A DNA stretch of 64,000 nucleotides from Picosynechococcus sp. PCC 7117 (GTDB lineage: Bacteria > Cyanobacteriota > Cyanobacteriia > Cyanobacteriales > MRBY01): contig NZ_CP016477.1 in assembly GCF_001693275.1 (NCBI RefSeq), forward strand, positions 1,922,001 through 1,986,000, read 5' to 3'. Numbering within the stretch: the first letter of the stretch is position 1; each line of letters begins with the position of its first letter. The translations under genes and the position numbers were made by a program. Positions 38,205 through 47,209 of the stretch are shown piece after piece. Under the pieces are notes generated by a model. That model ran no database searches, had not been told where the DNA came from, and saw nothing but the letters and a program-made list of their open reading frames with translations.

Positions 38205-38912
38205 TTAGGGCGATGGCGAGTCCTCTTGGGGGACAAAATCAGGGTTGCGTTTAGAAAATCCCCAAATAAACATGGCGGCGATCGCCGTGATCATCAGCCA
38301 TTCAGGCATCACAAAACTGGGATAAACCGCCTTAAGGAGGAGACGAACCCCCACAAAGCCCACGGTCACAAAACCCGCATCTTCTAAGTTGGTAAATTCA
38401 TCGAGCCAGCGGATAAACAGCCCCGCCAGAAAGCGGAGGGTCAGAACGCCAATGGTGCCCCCAAGCACAATCAACCAAATGTCTTCCGCGACGGCGATCG
38501 CCGTTGTGACGCTATCGAGGGAAAAGGCTAAATCCGTGACCGCAATCATCGGGATCGCTTGCCAGAGGGACTTGAACTCTAGGCTATGGTGGTGATTTTT
38601 ATCATCTTCAGGGGAGGTAAAGTAGCGAAAAACCAGCCACAGCAAATACAATGCCCCCAAAAGTTCTACTTGCCAATAATGGATCACCCAGGTTGCCGTG
38701 AAAATAAGGGTGATTCTGAGAATGTAAGCCACCATCAAACCAATGTTGAGGGCTTTGCGTTGTTGGGTCGGACTGGCTAACCCCTGGGCGATCGCCGCGA
38801 GGGCAATGGCATTATCGGCTGAAAGAACAGCTTCTAGGGCCACCAAAATCACGAGAATGAAAGACGTTTCTAAGCTGAAATGCAACTGGGGATGAAGAAT
38901 TTGCTCGAGCAT
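38205..38912 (-). CDS. TerC family integral membrane protein
   Basis: A 235-residue protein with about seven transmembrane helices and the TerC acidic motifs LEAVLSADNAIALAAIAQGL and TDLAFSLDSVTTAIAVAEDI, which form a metal-binding site within the membrane. TerC proteins are linked to metal efflux (often manganese) and, in chloroplasts, to thylakoid membrane-protein insertion. It stands alone, divergent from psaM. Which role applies here cannot be told from sequence. Confidence 0.9.
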   Translation of the reverse strand: MLEQILHPQLHFSLETSFILVILVALEAVLSADNAIALAAIAQGLASPTQQRKALNIGLMVAYILRITLIFTATWVIHYWQVELLGALYLLWLVFRYFTSPEDDKNHHHSLEFKSLWQAIPMIAVTDLAFSLDSVTTAIAVAEDIWLIVLGGTIGVLTLRFLAGLFIRWLDEFTNLEDAGFVTVGFVGVRLLLKAVYPSFVMPEWLMITAIAAMFIWGFSKRNPDFVPQEDSPSP

Positions 38913-39195
38913 GGGAAAAATTCGACACAGTAAACTTTTGAGAACAATTCAAGACAAAAAAAGACCGCCCGTCGGGTTGCTGTGGCGGCAAATGGGTCAC
39001 CTTAAGGCCATTGTAAACAAACTATCCAGTCAACGGCAGAAACTTCTCAGAATCAAGGTTAAAGCGACGCATTTTTGGTGAATGGGTGAAGGTTGGGGTG
39101 ATATGTTGCGTCTTGTTACAAAACCTTGGGGAAACCAGAGGCAATATCGCAAATTAAGGGATAAACCTCAGTTTATATTCGGAGTTTTTAAAATT

Positions 39196-39291
39196 ATGGG
39201 AATTTCTGATACCCAAGTGTTAGTGGCCCTTGCCATTGCCCTCATTCCTGGTGTTTTGGCTTTCCGGCTCTCCACTGAGCTTTATAAGTAA
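39196..39291 (+). CDS. psaM: Photosystem I reaction centre subunit XII
   Basis: A 31-residue single-helix subunit of photosystem I, MGISDTQVLVALAIALIPG then VLAFRLSTELYK, which matches PsaM closely. GGAG lies 11 nt upstream of the ATG at 39196. A strong terminator follows 34 bp after the stop, so it is a monocistronic unit. Confidence 0.96.
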   Translation: MGISDTQVLVALAIALIPGVLAFRLSTELYK

Positions 39292-39324
39292 ATTTGTCTA
39301 AATCTGCCACAGAAGCAGACTTGG

Positions 39325-39348
39325 GGGTTCCGTGCGGAACCCTTTTTT
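39325..39348 (+). terminator. Intrinsic terminator of psaM
   Basis: GGGTTCC-gtgc-GGAACCC followed by TTTTTT: a seven-pair stem, tetraloop and T-tract. It also lies 11 bp from the end of the convergent comB gene. Confidence 0.93.
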
Positions 39349-39358
39349 CATGGCTCCC

Positions 39359-40096
39359 TTAATTTTTTTTAGTGGCGAAGGCTTTGAGAACACCCGGCTC
39401 TGTTTGAATCGGTAAAACCGCCAGGGTATCACTTTGGGCACAGTAACGAATATCAATTTCATTGTCTAAGCGCAGGAGACGCTGGCCGTGGCTCGCGAGC
39501 TTAAAGAGGCCAAATAAATCTTGCTGCCACTGTTGATAAAGGGAAATTGCCCCAATCACTTCGTCATTCCCTAACTGGTCACTGTCTCCATTCCACAGGG
39601 CCTTGGCGATCGCCCCAGCACAGACGGTATCTTCGAGGGAATAATCCCCCTGCCAACCGGAACCAACGAACCAAACGGTTTCTGGCTGTTCTGTCTGGAG
39701 AAACTTCACCACGCTCTGGCGATTCACTTGGGCTGCGGTAATCACTGTGGACGCTTGCTCAACGCGCTTGAGGGCCCTCGTGCCGTTGGTGGTTGTTAAG
39801 AAGAGGCGCTTCCCAGCCACCATTTCTGGGGTGCAACTGCGAGGAGAATTGCCAAGCTCACAACCTTCTACCTGTTGCCCGCCCCGTTCCCCGGCCCGGA
39901 GAAAGGGGGTTTGCTGCCAAGTTTCACTAAATTGAAACAGCTCATCGAGGTCAGCAAAGGTTTGTACTGCTTCTGCTCCAGCGTGGAGCGCCGTAGCGAT
40001 GGTCGTGGTGGCCCGCAGTACGTCAATAACCACAGCACAATCGGGGAGTTGATCCGTTGGCGTCGCCTCAGGCGTGTGATACACAAAAAGTTTCAC
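39359..40096 (-). CDS. comB: Probable 2-phosphosulfolactate phosphatase (ComB family)
   Basis: A 245-residue Mg2+-dependent acid phosphatase of the ComB fold: [52 protein letters not shown], and [20 protein letters not shown]. ComB makes sulfolactate on the way to coenzyme M in archaea. Cyanobacteria lack coenzyme M, so the true substrate here is uncertain although the family is widespread in them. Convergent with psaM. Confidence 0.88.
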   Translation of the reverse strand: MKLFVYHTPEATPTDQLPDCAVVIDVLRATTTIATALHAGAEAVQTFADLDELFQFSETWQQTPFLRAGERGGQQVEGCELGNSPRSCTPEMVAGKRLFLTTTNGTRALKRVEQASTVITAAQVNRQSVVKFLQTEQPETVWFVGSGWQGDYSLEDTVCAGAIAKALWNGDSDQLGNDEVIGAISLYQQWQQDLFGLFKLASHGQRLLRLDNEIDIRYCAQSDTLAVLPIQTEPGVLKAFATKKN

Positions 40097-40259
40097 GCAA
40101 TAAAATCCTTCCTAACAATCCAGTCTAGATTCCAAAATACCTGATTTGGCGATCGCCCCGGACAAAACCTTCATGAGGTTAAGGGTTCTGACCAAGGCTG
40201 CCAAACAGCAAGGATCAACCCAAGCTGGCCGAGGCGAAATCCCAGATTATTTAAACAAG

Positions 40260-40685
40260 TTAAGCACGGCAGTCCGCACAGAGTCCCTTAACGGTTACTT
40301 CATAGCTCTCGGCGGTAACTTGCGTCGCAAACTGACCCAAATCAAAACAACTAAAGGCTTGCCAAGGCAGATCCTGGATGGCCCCGCAGTCTCGACAGAC
40401 GAAATGGTGGTGCGGATTAACATTGGCGTCATACCGAGTTACGCCTTCATCTAAGAGCACCTCTCGCACAAGATTCACTTCCCGCAAGACCGTCAGGGCA
40501 CTGTAAACACTGGCCTTAGAAGCAATGGGCAAATCCGCATTCACATCCTCTAGGATCTGTTCTACCGTGGGATGATCCTGCCGACCGAGTAGATTGGCAT
40601 AAACCGCAAACCGCTGGGGCGTGATGCGCAACCCCTCTTGCTTCATCGTGTTACGAATTTCTGTGGCACTAAAGGCTTGGGACAT
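40260..40685 (-). CDS. perR: Fur-family regulator, PerR-like
   Basis: A 141-residue metal-dependent repressor: winged helix (LRITPQRFAVYANLLGRQDHPTVEQI, VYSALTVLREVNLVREV) and the metal-sensing region YDANVNPHHHFVCRDCGAIQ, with structural zinc cysteines CRDC and CADC. The PHHHFVC text and aspartate-bearing YDAN favour the peroxide sensor PerR over Fur. The start is ATG 40685 (MSQAFSATEIR); the frame opens 24 codons earlier without support. Its targets and own operator were not located. Confidence 0.85.
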   Translation of the reverse strand: MSQAFSATEIRNTMKQEGLRITPQRFAVYANLLGRQDHPTVEQILEDVNADLPIASKASVYSALTVLREVNLVREVLLDEGVTRYDANVNPHHHFVCRDCGAIQDLPWQAFSCFDLGQFATQVTAESYEVTVKGLCADCRA

Positions 40686-41130
40686 GGTTTTGGGGGAAGA
40701 ACAGACGACAAGGAAATAATGGGGGCTATTCTGACGAATGGGCCAAGGTGAAATCAAGGCTTGTTCGTTGCAAAATCAGCGATAAAAGCAATTCTTAAGA
40801 ATTTTTTCGGATTACGGATAAGAAAAAAATATAGGTTAATAGTTCTTTAATGATCTTAGCACCTTAAATTAAGCTTTACGCCTATCTAGGAGAAAGTTCT
40901 ATCTTATACCTTTCCCTAAGTAAGAATGAATCCAATCAGATCGAAAACGAATTGACGGCATTCTTTGGTCTCATTATTTGGCTTTGATGACATTTAACGG
41001 GCTAAATCTCTACCTCCAGTGATTTCCCTTGGGGCCAAGGGTGGGCAAACAGCACTTGAGTATTTATACTTAATAACAAGCAAAATCGATATTTCTTCGT
41101 TGCATATTTTGCTAGTGGAGCTGTCAAACC
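40686..41130. other. Divergent region between perR and the 30-residue gene
   Basis: A 445-bp AT-rich gap with promoters for both flanking genes. It contains a perfect CCCTTGG-gg-CCAAGGG palindrome at 41026-41041, not followed by a T-tract, so it is more likely an operator or structural element than a terminator. I see no other gene. Confidence 0.5.
41026..41041. repeat. 16-bp palindrome CCCTTGGGGCCAAGGG
   Basis: Seven-base arms around GG, 90 bp upstream of the 30-residue gene. GC-rich in an AT-rich gap. Possible protein-binding site; no known cyanobacterial regulator consensus comes to mind. Confidence 0.5.
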
Positions 41131-41223
41131 ATGGAACTCAAAAAAGAAATTCAAGAAATCGGGATCATTTCGGGGCTAGCGTTATTGGTGTCTAGTTTTT
41201 TCACGGCCCTCGTCTGCCTGTAA
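41131..41223 (+). CDS. Putative 30-residue single-helix membrane peptide
   Basis: ATG 41131 to TAA 41221-41223. A short charged head (MELKKEIQEIG) is followed by one hydrophobic helix (IISGLALLVSSFFTALVCL) reaching the C-terminus. GGAG lies 10 nt upstream. The size and layout match the many tiny thylakoid subunits of photosystems, cytochrome b6f and NDH-1, but I cannot match it to PsaM, PetL, PetN, PsbX, Ycf12, NdhP or NdhQ. It sits between perR and a binding-protein gene. Confidence 0.5.
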   Translation: MELKKEIQEIGIISGLALLVSSFFTALVCL

Positions 41224-41331
41224 CGATTCATTAGGAGTTACTGATTCCCCATCGCTGCCAATCAGTTGAAGGAGCATCGAGCTTCGCAGTATTCTGGATG
41301 TCTGTTATATGAAGACTCTATAGAAATTTTT

Positions 41332-42549
41332 ATGTTTAAATATCGACGCTTGCTCCAGGGGGCGATCGCCTTTTTGACGGCAGTGCTGGTGATTGCCTGT
41401 AATGCCCCATCTCCTCCTACGGATGCCGGTAATAATAATGGCAATCTGGCAGAAATTCCTCTGGGAGTCGCCGTCGCCCAGACCAGTAATGTTGCCCTGT
41501 TTGGCCAAGAGCAGATCCTCGGCACCCAGATTGCGGAAACCTACTTCAACGAAAACGGCGGGATCAACGGTAAACCCCTAAAAATCATTCTCCAGGATGT
41601 GGCCGCCGATGAGCAGGGCGCCATCAACGCCTTTAATACCCTGATCAACCAAGATAAAGTGGTCGGTATCGTTGGCCCGACCCTTTCCCAACAAGCCTTT
41701 GCCGCCGATCCGATCGCCGACCGGGCCCAAGTTCCCGTCCTTGGCCCTTCCAATACCGCCGAAGGAATCCCGCAGATTGGTACATTTATTGGCCGAGTTT
41801 CTGCCCCTGTCTCGGTGGTTGCTCCCAATGCCGTAGCCCAAGCCCTGAAGCTCAACCCAGAACTACAGCGCGTTGCGGTTTTCTTCGCCCAAAATGATGC
41901 CTTTAGTAAATCAGAGACAGAAACCTTCCAGACGGCTGTGCAAGATTTTGGTCTGGAATTAGTCACGGTACAAAGGTTTCAAACCACCGACACTGATTTT
42001 CAAGCCCAGGTGACTGCCGCCCTCAATGTTCAACCAGATCTAGTGATTATTTCGGGGTTAGCAGCCGATGCGGGCAACCTGGTGAAGCAACTGCGAGAAT
42101 TAGGTTACAACGGCATTATTGTTGGGGGGAACGGCTTAAATACTTCTAATATTTTCCCCGTCTGCCAAGCAAAATGTGATGGGGTGTTGGTGGCCCAAGC
42201 CTACAGTGCCGAGTTAGATAATGAGATTAACCGCGCGTTTCGGGACGCCTATTTTCAACAAAACCAAAAAGAGCCGCCCCAATTTAGTGCCCAGGCTTTT
42301 ACGGCGATCCAAGTTTTTGTTGAAGCCCTCAGCAGCCTCGACGAAAAAACGCCCCTAGAAACTCTTGCTCTACCGGACTTGCGACGACAACTGCGGGACG
42401 AAATTTTTGCAGGTACCTACGTCACGCCTTTGGGTGAAATTTCCTTCACAGAGGAAGGGGAAATTGTCCAGAAGGAATTTTTTGTGGCCCAAATTGAAAT
42501 GGATGAATCGGGTCAACAGGGGCGTTTCGCCTTTATCGAAGGGAACTAG
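41332..42549 (+). CDS. Branched-chain-amino-acid-type ABC transporter substrate-binding lipoprotein
   Basis: Periplasmic binding protein of the LivJ/LivK-NatB-UrtA superfamily. A lipoprotein signal ends in LTAVLVIAC (lipobox cysteine), followed by a Pro/Asn-rich linker and the two-lobed fold: EIPLGVAVAQTSNVALFGQE, INGKPLKIILQDVAADEQGA, GIVGPTLSQQAF and ELGYNGIIVGGNGL. The start is ATG 41332 (405 residues); the frame is open 22 codons further up but without a signal peptide. No permease or ATPase gene is adjacent, so it must partner with proteins encoded elsewhere, or act as an orphan sensor. Confidence 0.87.
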   Translation: MFKYRRLLQGAIAFLTAVLVIACNAPSPPTDAGNNNGNLAEIPLGVAVAQTSNVALFGQEQILGTQIAETYFNENGGINGKPLKIILQDVAADEQGAINAFNTLINQDKVVGIVGPTLSQQAFAADPIADRAQVPVLGPSNTAEGIPQIGTFIGRVSAPVSVVAPNAVAQALKLNPELQRVAVFFAQNDAFSKSETETFQTAVQDFGLELVTVQRFQTTDTDFQAQVTAALNVQPDLVIISGLAADAGNLVKQLRELGYNGIIVGGNGLNTSNIFPVCQAKCDGVLVAQAYSAELDNEINRAFRDAYFQQNQKEPPQFSAQAFTAIQVFVEALSSLDEKTPLETLALPDLRRQLRDEIFAGTYVTPLGEISFTEEGEIVQKEFFVAQIEMDESGQQGRFAFIEGN

Positions 42550-42600
42550 GTCAAAGCAAGCATTCGGAGGGACACCTAATGGAAATTTTCCCTCCGACTC

Positions 42601-42833
42601 CCCTCAAGAGAAGATACCCTCTGCCCTCTGGACATCTCCCTCAAGGGAAGACACCCTCTGTCCTTTGGACATCTCCCTCAAGGGAAGACACCCTCTGTCC
42701 TTTGGACATCTCCCTCAAGGGAAGACACCCTCTGTCCTTTGGACATCTCCCTCAAGGGAAGACACCCTCTGTCCTCTGGACATCTCCCTCAAGGGAAGAC
42801 ACCCTCTGTCCTCTGGACATCTCCCTCAAGGGA
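42601..42833. repeat. 37-bp tandem repeat array (six units plus a partial)
   Basis: Six head-to-tail 37-bp units start at 42601, 42638, 42675, 42712, 42749 and 42786, then 11 bp of a seventh. Units 2-4 appear identical; units 5-6 share a T-to-C change (TCCTTTGG to TCCTCTGG); unit 1 is more diverged. Each boundary forms TCCCT-ca-AGGGA, a short hairpin. There are no spacers, so this is not CRISPR. The array fills the gap between the convergent binding-protein gene and acs and ends 10 bp from the acs stop. 37 bp is also the unit length of the LTRR repeats of heterocystous cyanobacteria; sequence relation is unknown. Confidence 0.95.
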
Positions 42834-42843
42834 GAATGGGGGG

Positions 42844-44808
42844 TTAGCCCCGGAGTTGATCGAGGACGCTGCGGTCTTCGAGGGTAGAAGTATCGCCCAC
42901 AATTTCCTGTCCTGCGGCTAGGTTTCGCAACAAACGCCGCATGATTTTCCCAGAACGGGTTTTGGGCATTACATCGGCAAAACGGATTTCTCCCGGACGG
43001 GCGATCGCCCCGATTTCCTTCACCACATGGGCCTTCAGTTCCGTGACCAGATCATCACTGGGACTGTAGGTTCCCTCAAGGGTAACAAAGGCAAATACCT
43101 CTTCTCCCTTGACTGGATCCGGCTTCCCAACCACTGCCGCTTCGGCGACGGCTGGGTGAGAAACGAGGGCCGATTCTACTTCCATGGTGCCGAGGCGGTG
43201 ACCAGAAACATTTAGGACATCATCAACACGCCCCATAATCCAGAAATAGCCATCCTGATCCCGGCGTGCCCCATCCCCTGCAAAGTAGAGGTATTGTCCA
43301 TCTTTTGGGGCGATGTGCTCCCAATAGGTAGACCGGAAACGTTCGGGATTGCCATAAACGGTGCGCATCATCCCAGGCCAGGGTTGTTTCACCACCAGAT
43401 AGCCGCCCTCGTTGTCGCCGACAGGATTGCCATCGAGATCGACCACTTCCGCCACAATACCGGGGAAGGGGAAAGTTGCGGAACCGGGTTTGGTAGGGGT
43501 TGCACCGGGTAAAGGCGTAATCATCACGCCGCCAGTCTCAGTTTGCCACCAAGTATCAACGATGGGACAACGCTCGCCCCCAATCACTCGGTGGTACCAC
43601 ATCCACGCTTCTGGGTTAATCGGTTCACCCACAGTCCCTAAGAGGCGCAGGGAGCTCATATCGTATTGGTTGGGGATGTCTTCGCCCATTTTGATAAAGG
43701 CCCGGATCGCCGTGGGAGCTGTGTAGAAAATGGTGACGCCATATTTCTGGATAATTTCCCAATAGCAACCGGGATTAGACGGACGGGGCGCACCTTCGTA
43801 CATCAAGACCGTTGCGCCGTTAGATAGGGGGCCATAGGTAATGTAACTGTGGCCTGTGATCCAGCCCACATCGGCACCACACCAGTACACATCTTCATCT
43901 TTAAGATCAAAAATCCACTTGGTAGTCATGTGAGTGTAGAGGTTATAACCGCCCGTAGTGTGGACAACGCCCTTGGGTTTACCCGTGGTGCCGCTGGTAT
44001 AGAGGATAAAGAGCATATCTTCAGCATCCATCGGCTCGGCGGGACAGTCAGCGGAGACTTCTTTTTGCAGCTCGTGCCACCAGTGATCCCGCCCGGCTTC
44101 CATGTGGACAGGCTCTTTGGTGCGTTGAACGACCAAAACATTCTCAACGCTGGGGGCATGGTGATCGGCGATCGCCGCATCTACTTGATCCTTGAGGGGC
44201 ACTGCTTTATCTTTGCGGAAGCCCCCGTCGGCGGTGATTACCAGTTTGGCTTCAGCGTCTTCGAGGCGACTGCGGAGGGCTTCGGCACTAAAGCCACCAA
44301 ATACCACGGTGTGGGGCGCACCAATGCGAGCACAGGCGAGGAGGGCAACAACGGCTTCCGGGATCATTGGCATATAAATCCCGACGCGATCGCCTTTTTT
44401 GACGCCCAACTTTTTCATCGCATTGGCAAACTGGCAGACCTCGTGGTGTAGCTGGGCATAGGTGAGGGTACGGGAGTCACCGGGTTCCCCTTCCCAGATG
44501 AGGGCGGCTTTATTTTTGCGCCAGGTTTTGAGATGACGGTCGAGGCAATTGTAGGAAATGTTAATTTTCCCGTTGACAAACCATTTGGCGAAGGGCGGTT
44601 GCCAATCGAGCACCTTGTCCCATTTCTCAAACCATTCCAATTCCTGCTCGGCGAGTTCCCCCCAAAAGCCTTCGGGGTCATTTTTCGCCCGGTCGTAGAG
44701 GGCTTGGTACTGGTCTAAGCTCTTGATGTGGGCCTCGGCAGCAAAGTCTGGTGCAGGCGAAAAAAGGCGCTGCTCCTGGAGGATGGATTCAATGTTTTGT
44801 TCGGACAT
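42844..44808 (-). CDS. acs: Acetyl-CoA synthetase
   Basis: AMP-forming acetate-CoA ligase: acetate + ATP + CoA to acetyl-CoA. The 654 residues carry [20 protein letters not shown] (P-loop), [16 protein letters not shown], and the C-terminal lysine motif [14 protein letters not shown], whose lysine is a known acetylation control site. It is convergent with the repeat array and the binding-protein gene. Confidence 0.97.
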   Translation of the reverse strand: MSEQNIESILQEQRLFSPAPDFAAEAHIKSLDQYQALYDRAKNDPEGFWGELAEQELEWFEKWDKVLDWQPPFAKWFVNGKINISYNCLDRHLKTWRKNKAALIWEGEPGDSRTLTYAQLHHEVCQFANAMKKLGVKKGDRVGIYMPMIPEAVVALLACARIGAPHTVVFGGFSAEALRSRLEDAEAKLVITADGGFRKDKAVPLKDQVDAAIADHHAPSVENVLVVQRTKEPVHMEAGRDHWWHELQKEVSADCPAEPMDAEDMLFILYTSGTTGKPKGVVHTTGGYNLYTHMTTKWIFDLKDEDVYWCGADVGWITGHSYITYGPLSNGATVLMYEGAPRPSNPGCYWEIIQKYGVTIFYTAPTAIRAFIKMGEDIPNQYDMSSLRLLGTVGEPINPEAWMWYHRVIGGERCPIVDTWWQTETGGVMITPLPGATPTKPGSATFPFPGIVAEVVDLDGNPVGDNEGGYLVVKQPWPGMMRTVYGNPERFRSTYWEHIAPKDGQYLYFAGDGARRDQDGYFWIMGRVDDVLNVSGHRLGTMEVESALVSHPAVAEAAVVGKPDPVKGEEVFAFVTLEGTYSPSDDLVTELKAHVVKEIGAIARPGEIRFADVMPKTRSGKIMRRLLRNLAAGQEIVGDTSTLEDRSVLDQLRG

Positions 44809-44945
44809 AACAGGGTTATTATCATGGGATTTATTTCACCCCATTGTCCCCCAAGTCCGCCCCATCAGGGGGTCTCGTGCTTAAGCCGTAATGGTTTGCA
44901 AGATTTTTGCGCTCAAGTTGATCGAATGTACGCCCCGGATATGAC

Positions 44946-46295
44946 CTAGGGAGATTCTTCTAAAGCGAGCAGGGTTTGCCAAGTGGCGATCGCCTCAGGG
45001 AACCATAACCAACTTTGTTCGAGGCGGCGGGGGTTGAGCTGGGAACGATCGAGATCTAGGGCGATCGCCCGGAGTTTTTCGGCTTTCCCCACAAGAATTT
45101 CCTGGTCAACGTCGGTGGGTTGCCCTTGGGCCAAATCGTACATACTAATCGCCAGGCCCGCATAAATCTCCGCCTGGAGGACTGGGGGGAAATCCTGGGT
45201 CGTTGCCGCTGCTAAGGCTTCATACCAACGATCATTGGCGGCTTCGTAATCTGCATTGAGGTAATGGACAAAACCCAGGGCCATCAAAATTTCGGGGTCG
45301 TTGGGCTGTTGGGCTAGGGCCATGTCCCAATTTTCTTGCACCGTGGCGATCGCCGTTGCTTGGGTTGGCGATGGTGGGACGGCAGCCAAGGTTGTTTGCC
45401 AAATATAGCGTCCCCGCAAAAAAGCAATGGTTTCATTCTCCGGGGCGATCGCCGGATCAAACAGTAATGGTTGCACCGCACCAAAGGCTTGGCGATCGAG
45501 GAGTTCACCGAGGATCATTTCAGCGTTACCCCAATTGTCTTGGTCAATATCTGCCTGGGCCAACTGCACCAAGTCTGCATCAGTGAGCTTTTCTAATTCC
45601 TTTTCTGTCAGGCGCGTGATCCCCTCCGTGGTGGTCGGCGTTACAGAAATGTTTTGTAAATGTCGGCCCAATAGAATGCCCCCCAGGGTGAGCATGATGA
45701 TCAAACCTAACCCTAGGAGGCTACGGGGAAAAGCCAATAGGGAGCGCCAGGAGGGAATCAAGAGCATTCCCCGATGGTCATTCTCAGTATCCGTCTCCGT
45801 CTCGGACGGTTCGGGCATATTCGCAAAAATATCTTGGATAAAGGCAACATCCTCTTCGGGTTCTGTTTCTCTCAGCCAAGACAAATCAACCGCTGTATCT
45901 AAATTTTCAGAATTGTCGGCACCAATGGCCCTGTCCCGTTGCCGAGAAAAGTGGACTGTGTAATTCTGCGGTTCGATAAACATCGCCTCCCATGGCAGAA
46001 ACCACAAAATCCCATCCGGTAAGCCCAAATAAACGTGAATGGGAAGATTATCCACTTTGGCGATCGCCACCATGTCCTGCCAATGCTCGTAAATCTCTCC
46101 CGTAAAAAGGGCCGTAAACAGCATTTTCCCCCAGGTCTCTAGGGGGTAATTGGCCCAGGTTGCCAGCCAAGCTTCCGGTTGCCAAGTGACCACTGCCACG
46201 ATGGGTTCCGCACCAGGGGTGATCGCCGAACTCAAACGCAATTGATACTGGTCATGGCCCAGGGCCAAGATAGACAATTGAAAATCGTGGAGCAT
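44946..46295 (-). CDS. Membrane protein with a CHAT-like N-terminus and C-terminal TPR-like repeats, function unknown
   Basis: 449 residues. The N-terminal ~130 residues are soluble and include IHVYLGLPDGILWFLPWEAM, reminiscent of the LPxELLPWE strand of CHAT proteases but without a visible His-Cys pair. An acidic segment (about 130-180) is followed by one transmembrane helix (about 196-215, LLGLGLIIMLTLGGILLG). A helical C-terminal half then has tetratricopeptide-like units (WDMALAQQPNDPEILMALGF, ANDRWYEALAAA). Probably a membrane-tethered assembly or scaffold protein. It is followed by acs after 137 bp and preceded by the NERD gene. Confidence 0.7.
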   Translation of the reverse strand: MLHDFQLSILALGHDQYQLRLSSAITPGAEPIVAVVTWQPEAWLATWANYPLETWGKMLFTALFTGEIYEHWQDMVAIAKVDNLPIHVYLGLPDGILWFLPWEAMFIEPQNYTVHFSRQRDRAIGADNSENLDTAVDLSWLRETEPEEDVAFIQDIFANMPEPSETETDTENDHRGMLLIPSWRSLLAFPRSLLGLGLIIMLTLGGILLGRHLQNISVTPTTTEGITRLTEKELEKLTDADLVQLAQADIDQDNWGNAEMILGELLDRQAFGAVQPLLFDPAIAPENETIAFLRGRYIWQTTLAAVPPSPTQATAIATVQENWDMALAQQPNDPEILMALGFVHYLNADYEAANDRWYEALAAATTQDFPPVLQAEIYAGLAISMYDLAQGQPTDVDQEILVGKAEKLRAIALDLDRSQLNPRRLEQSWLWFPEAIATWQTLLALEESP

Positions 46296-46424
46296 AAAAA
46301 ATCTGTCGTGTCCAGGGAGATGCTGTTACCTTGATCGTAAGCGAGTCTGAATTGTTTCTCGATCAAATTTTTGGGAAATGATGTAATTCGCCACCGCCTT
46401 GAACGACCACAGCTACCCCAGCGC

Positions 46425-47090
46425 TCAACCCAATTCCTGCAACTTTGCCACCAAATCCGCTTGGCCAATGACATAAACCCCGCGAATTTTTTTGTGGGAG
46501 ACGGCCAACTGGGCACGGGTGAATACTAGCAACGGTGTGACAAAATCAAGCTTTTTTTTATCTCGTACCTGGAGCGCCTGCTTCATCACAATTTGTAAGA
46601 AATCCTTCTTAAAGCCATAGATCGTGCGTCCCATGCGGCGATGGAGCCGATGATCCTGGAAAATCACCGTGCCTTTATGGGATTTGACATCAATGACGTA
46701 GGTTTTTTGCTGGGGCGAAAAGCAAATCACATCGGCATCCCCCAGGCCATCATCAAGGCGCATCCCATATTCAAAAGACCACCCCTGGGGCTCTAGTTCC
46801 TGGAGAATTTTGGCGACATTTTCCTCGGCTTTAGCCCCCTGAACGGCACGGTTTGCGGCTTGCCAAAGATCTAAACCCCGGAAAATAAAACCCATTGCCC
46901 CAAAGGCGGCGATCGCCACAATGACGATGGCTGCAATAAACCCCAGACCAATCGCCAAGACCGGAAACATGAACACCACCAAGACCGGGAGTCCTCCCGC
47001 CGCCAAGAAAGCCCGCCAGGACTGGAGGCGACGTCTAAAGGCTAAGCGACGTACATTTTGACCCGCTGTTCTAGGGGAAGAGGCAACCAT
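46425..47090 (-). CDS. Membrane protein with nuclease-related (NERD) domain
   Basis: 221 residues. A basic N-terminus is followed by two transmembrane helices (about 31-50 and 52-72). A cytoplasmic NERD domain starts at QGAKAEENVAKILQEL and contains GDADVICFSPQQKTYVIDVK, whose Asp, Asp and Lys match the PD-(D/E)xK-like active pattern, and SHKGTVIF. NERD proteins are thought to process DNA or RNA, but few are characterised. It precedes the CHAT-like/TPR membrane protein by 129 bp on the same strand, so the two may be cotranscribed. Confidence 0.8.
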   Translation of the reverse strand: MVASSPRTAGQNVRRLAFRRRLQSWRAFLAAGGLPVLVVFMFPVLAIGLGFIAAIVIVAIAAFGAMGFIFRGLDLWQAANRAVQGAKAEENVAKILQELEPQGWSFEYGMRLDDGLGDADVICFSPQQKTYVIDVKSHKGTVIFQDHRLHRRMGRTIYGFKKDFLQIVMKQALQVRDKKKLDFVTPLLVFTRAQLAVSHKKIRGVYVIGQADLVAKLQELG

Positions 47091-47209
47091 AACTAGCCCA
47101 GATAAAAGTTAATCCATCAATAATCCACCAAACATCCAACCCAAAAGTCGTTATCCTAAAGCTGGAATTTAGTTTTCTTTCTATTGCCCATTATTCTGTC
47201 GTAAGTTCC

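Noticed and set aside
42601-42833. CRISPR array
   Set aside because: The 37-bp units abut directly with no spacers, and there are no cas genes nearby. It is a simple tandem repeat.
42365-42921. Repeat-containing protein encoded across the tandem array
   Set aside because: The plus-strand frames there start inside the binding-protein gene or inside the array in different frames and run into acs antisense. Openness follows from the stop-free repeat unit, not from a gene.
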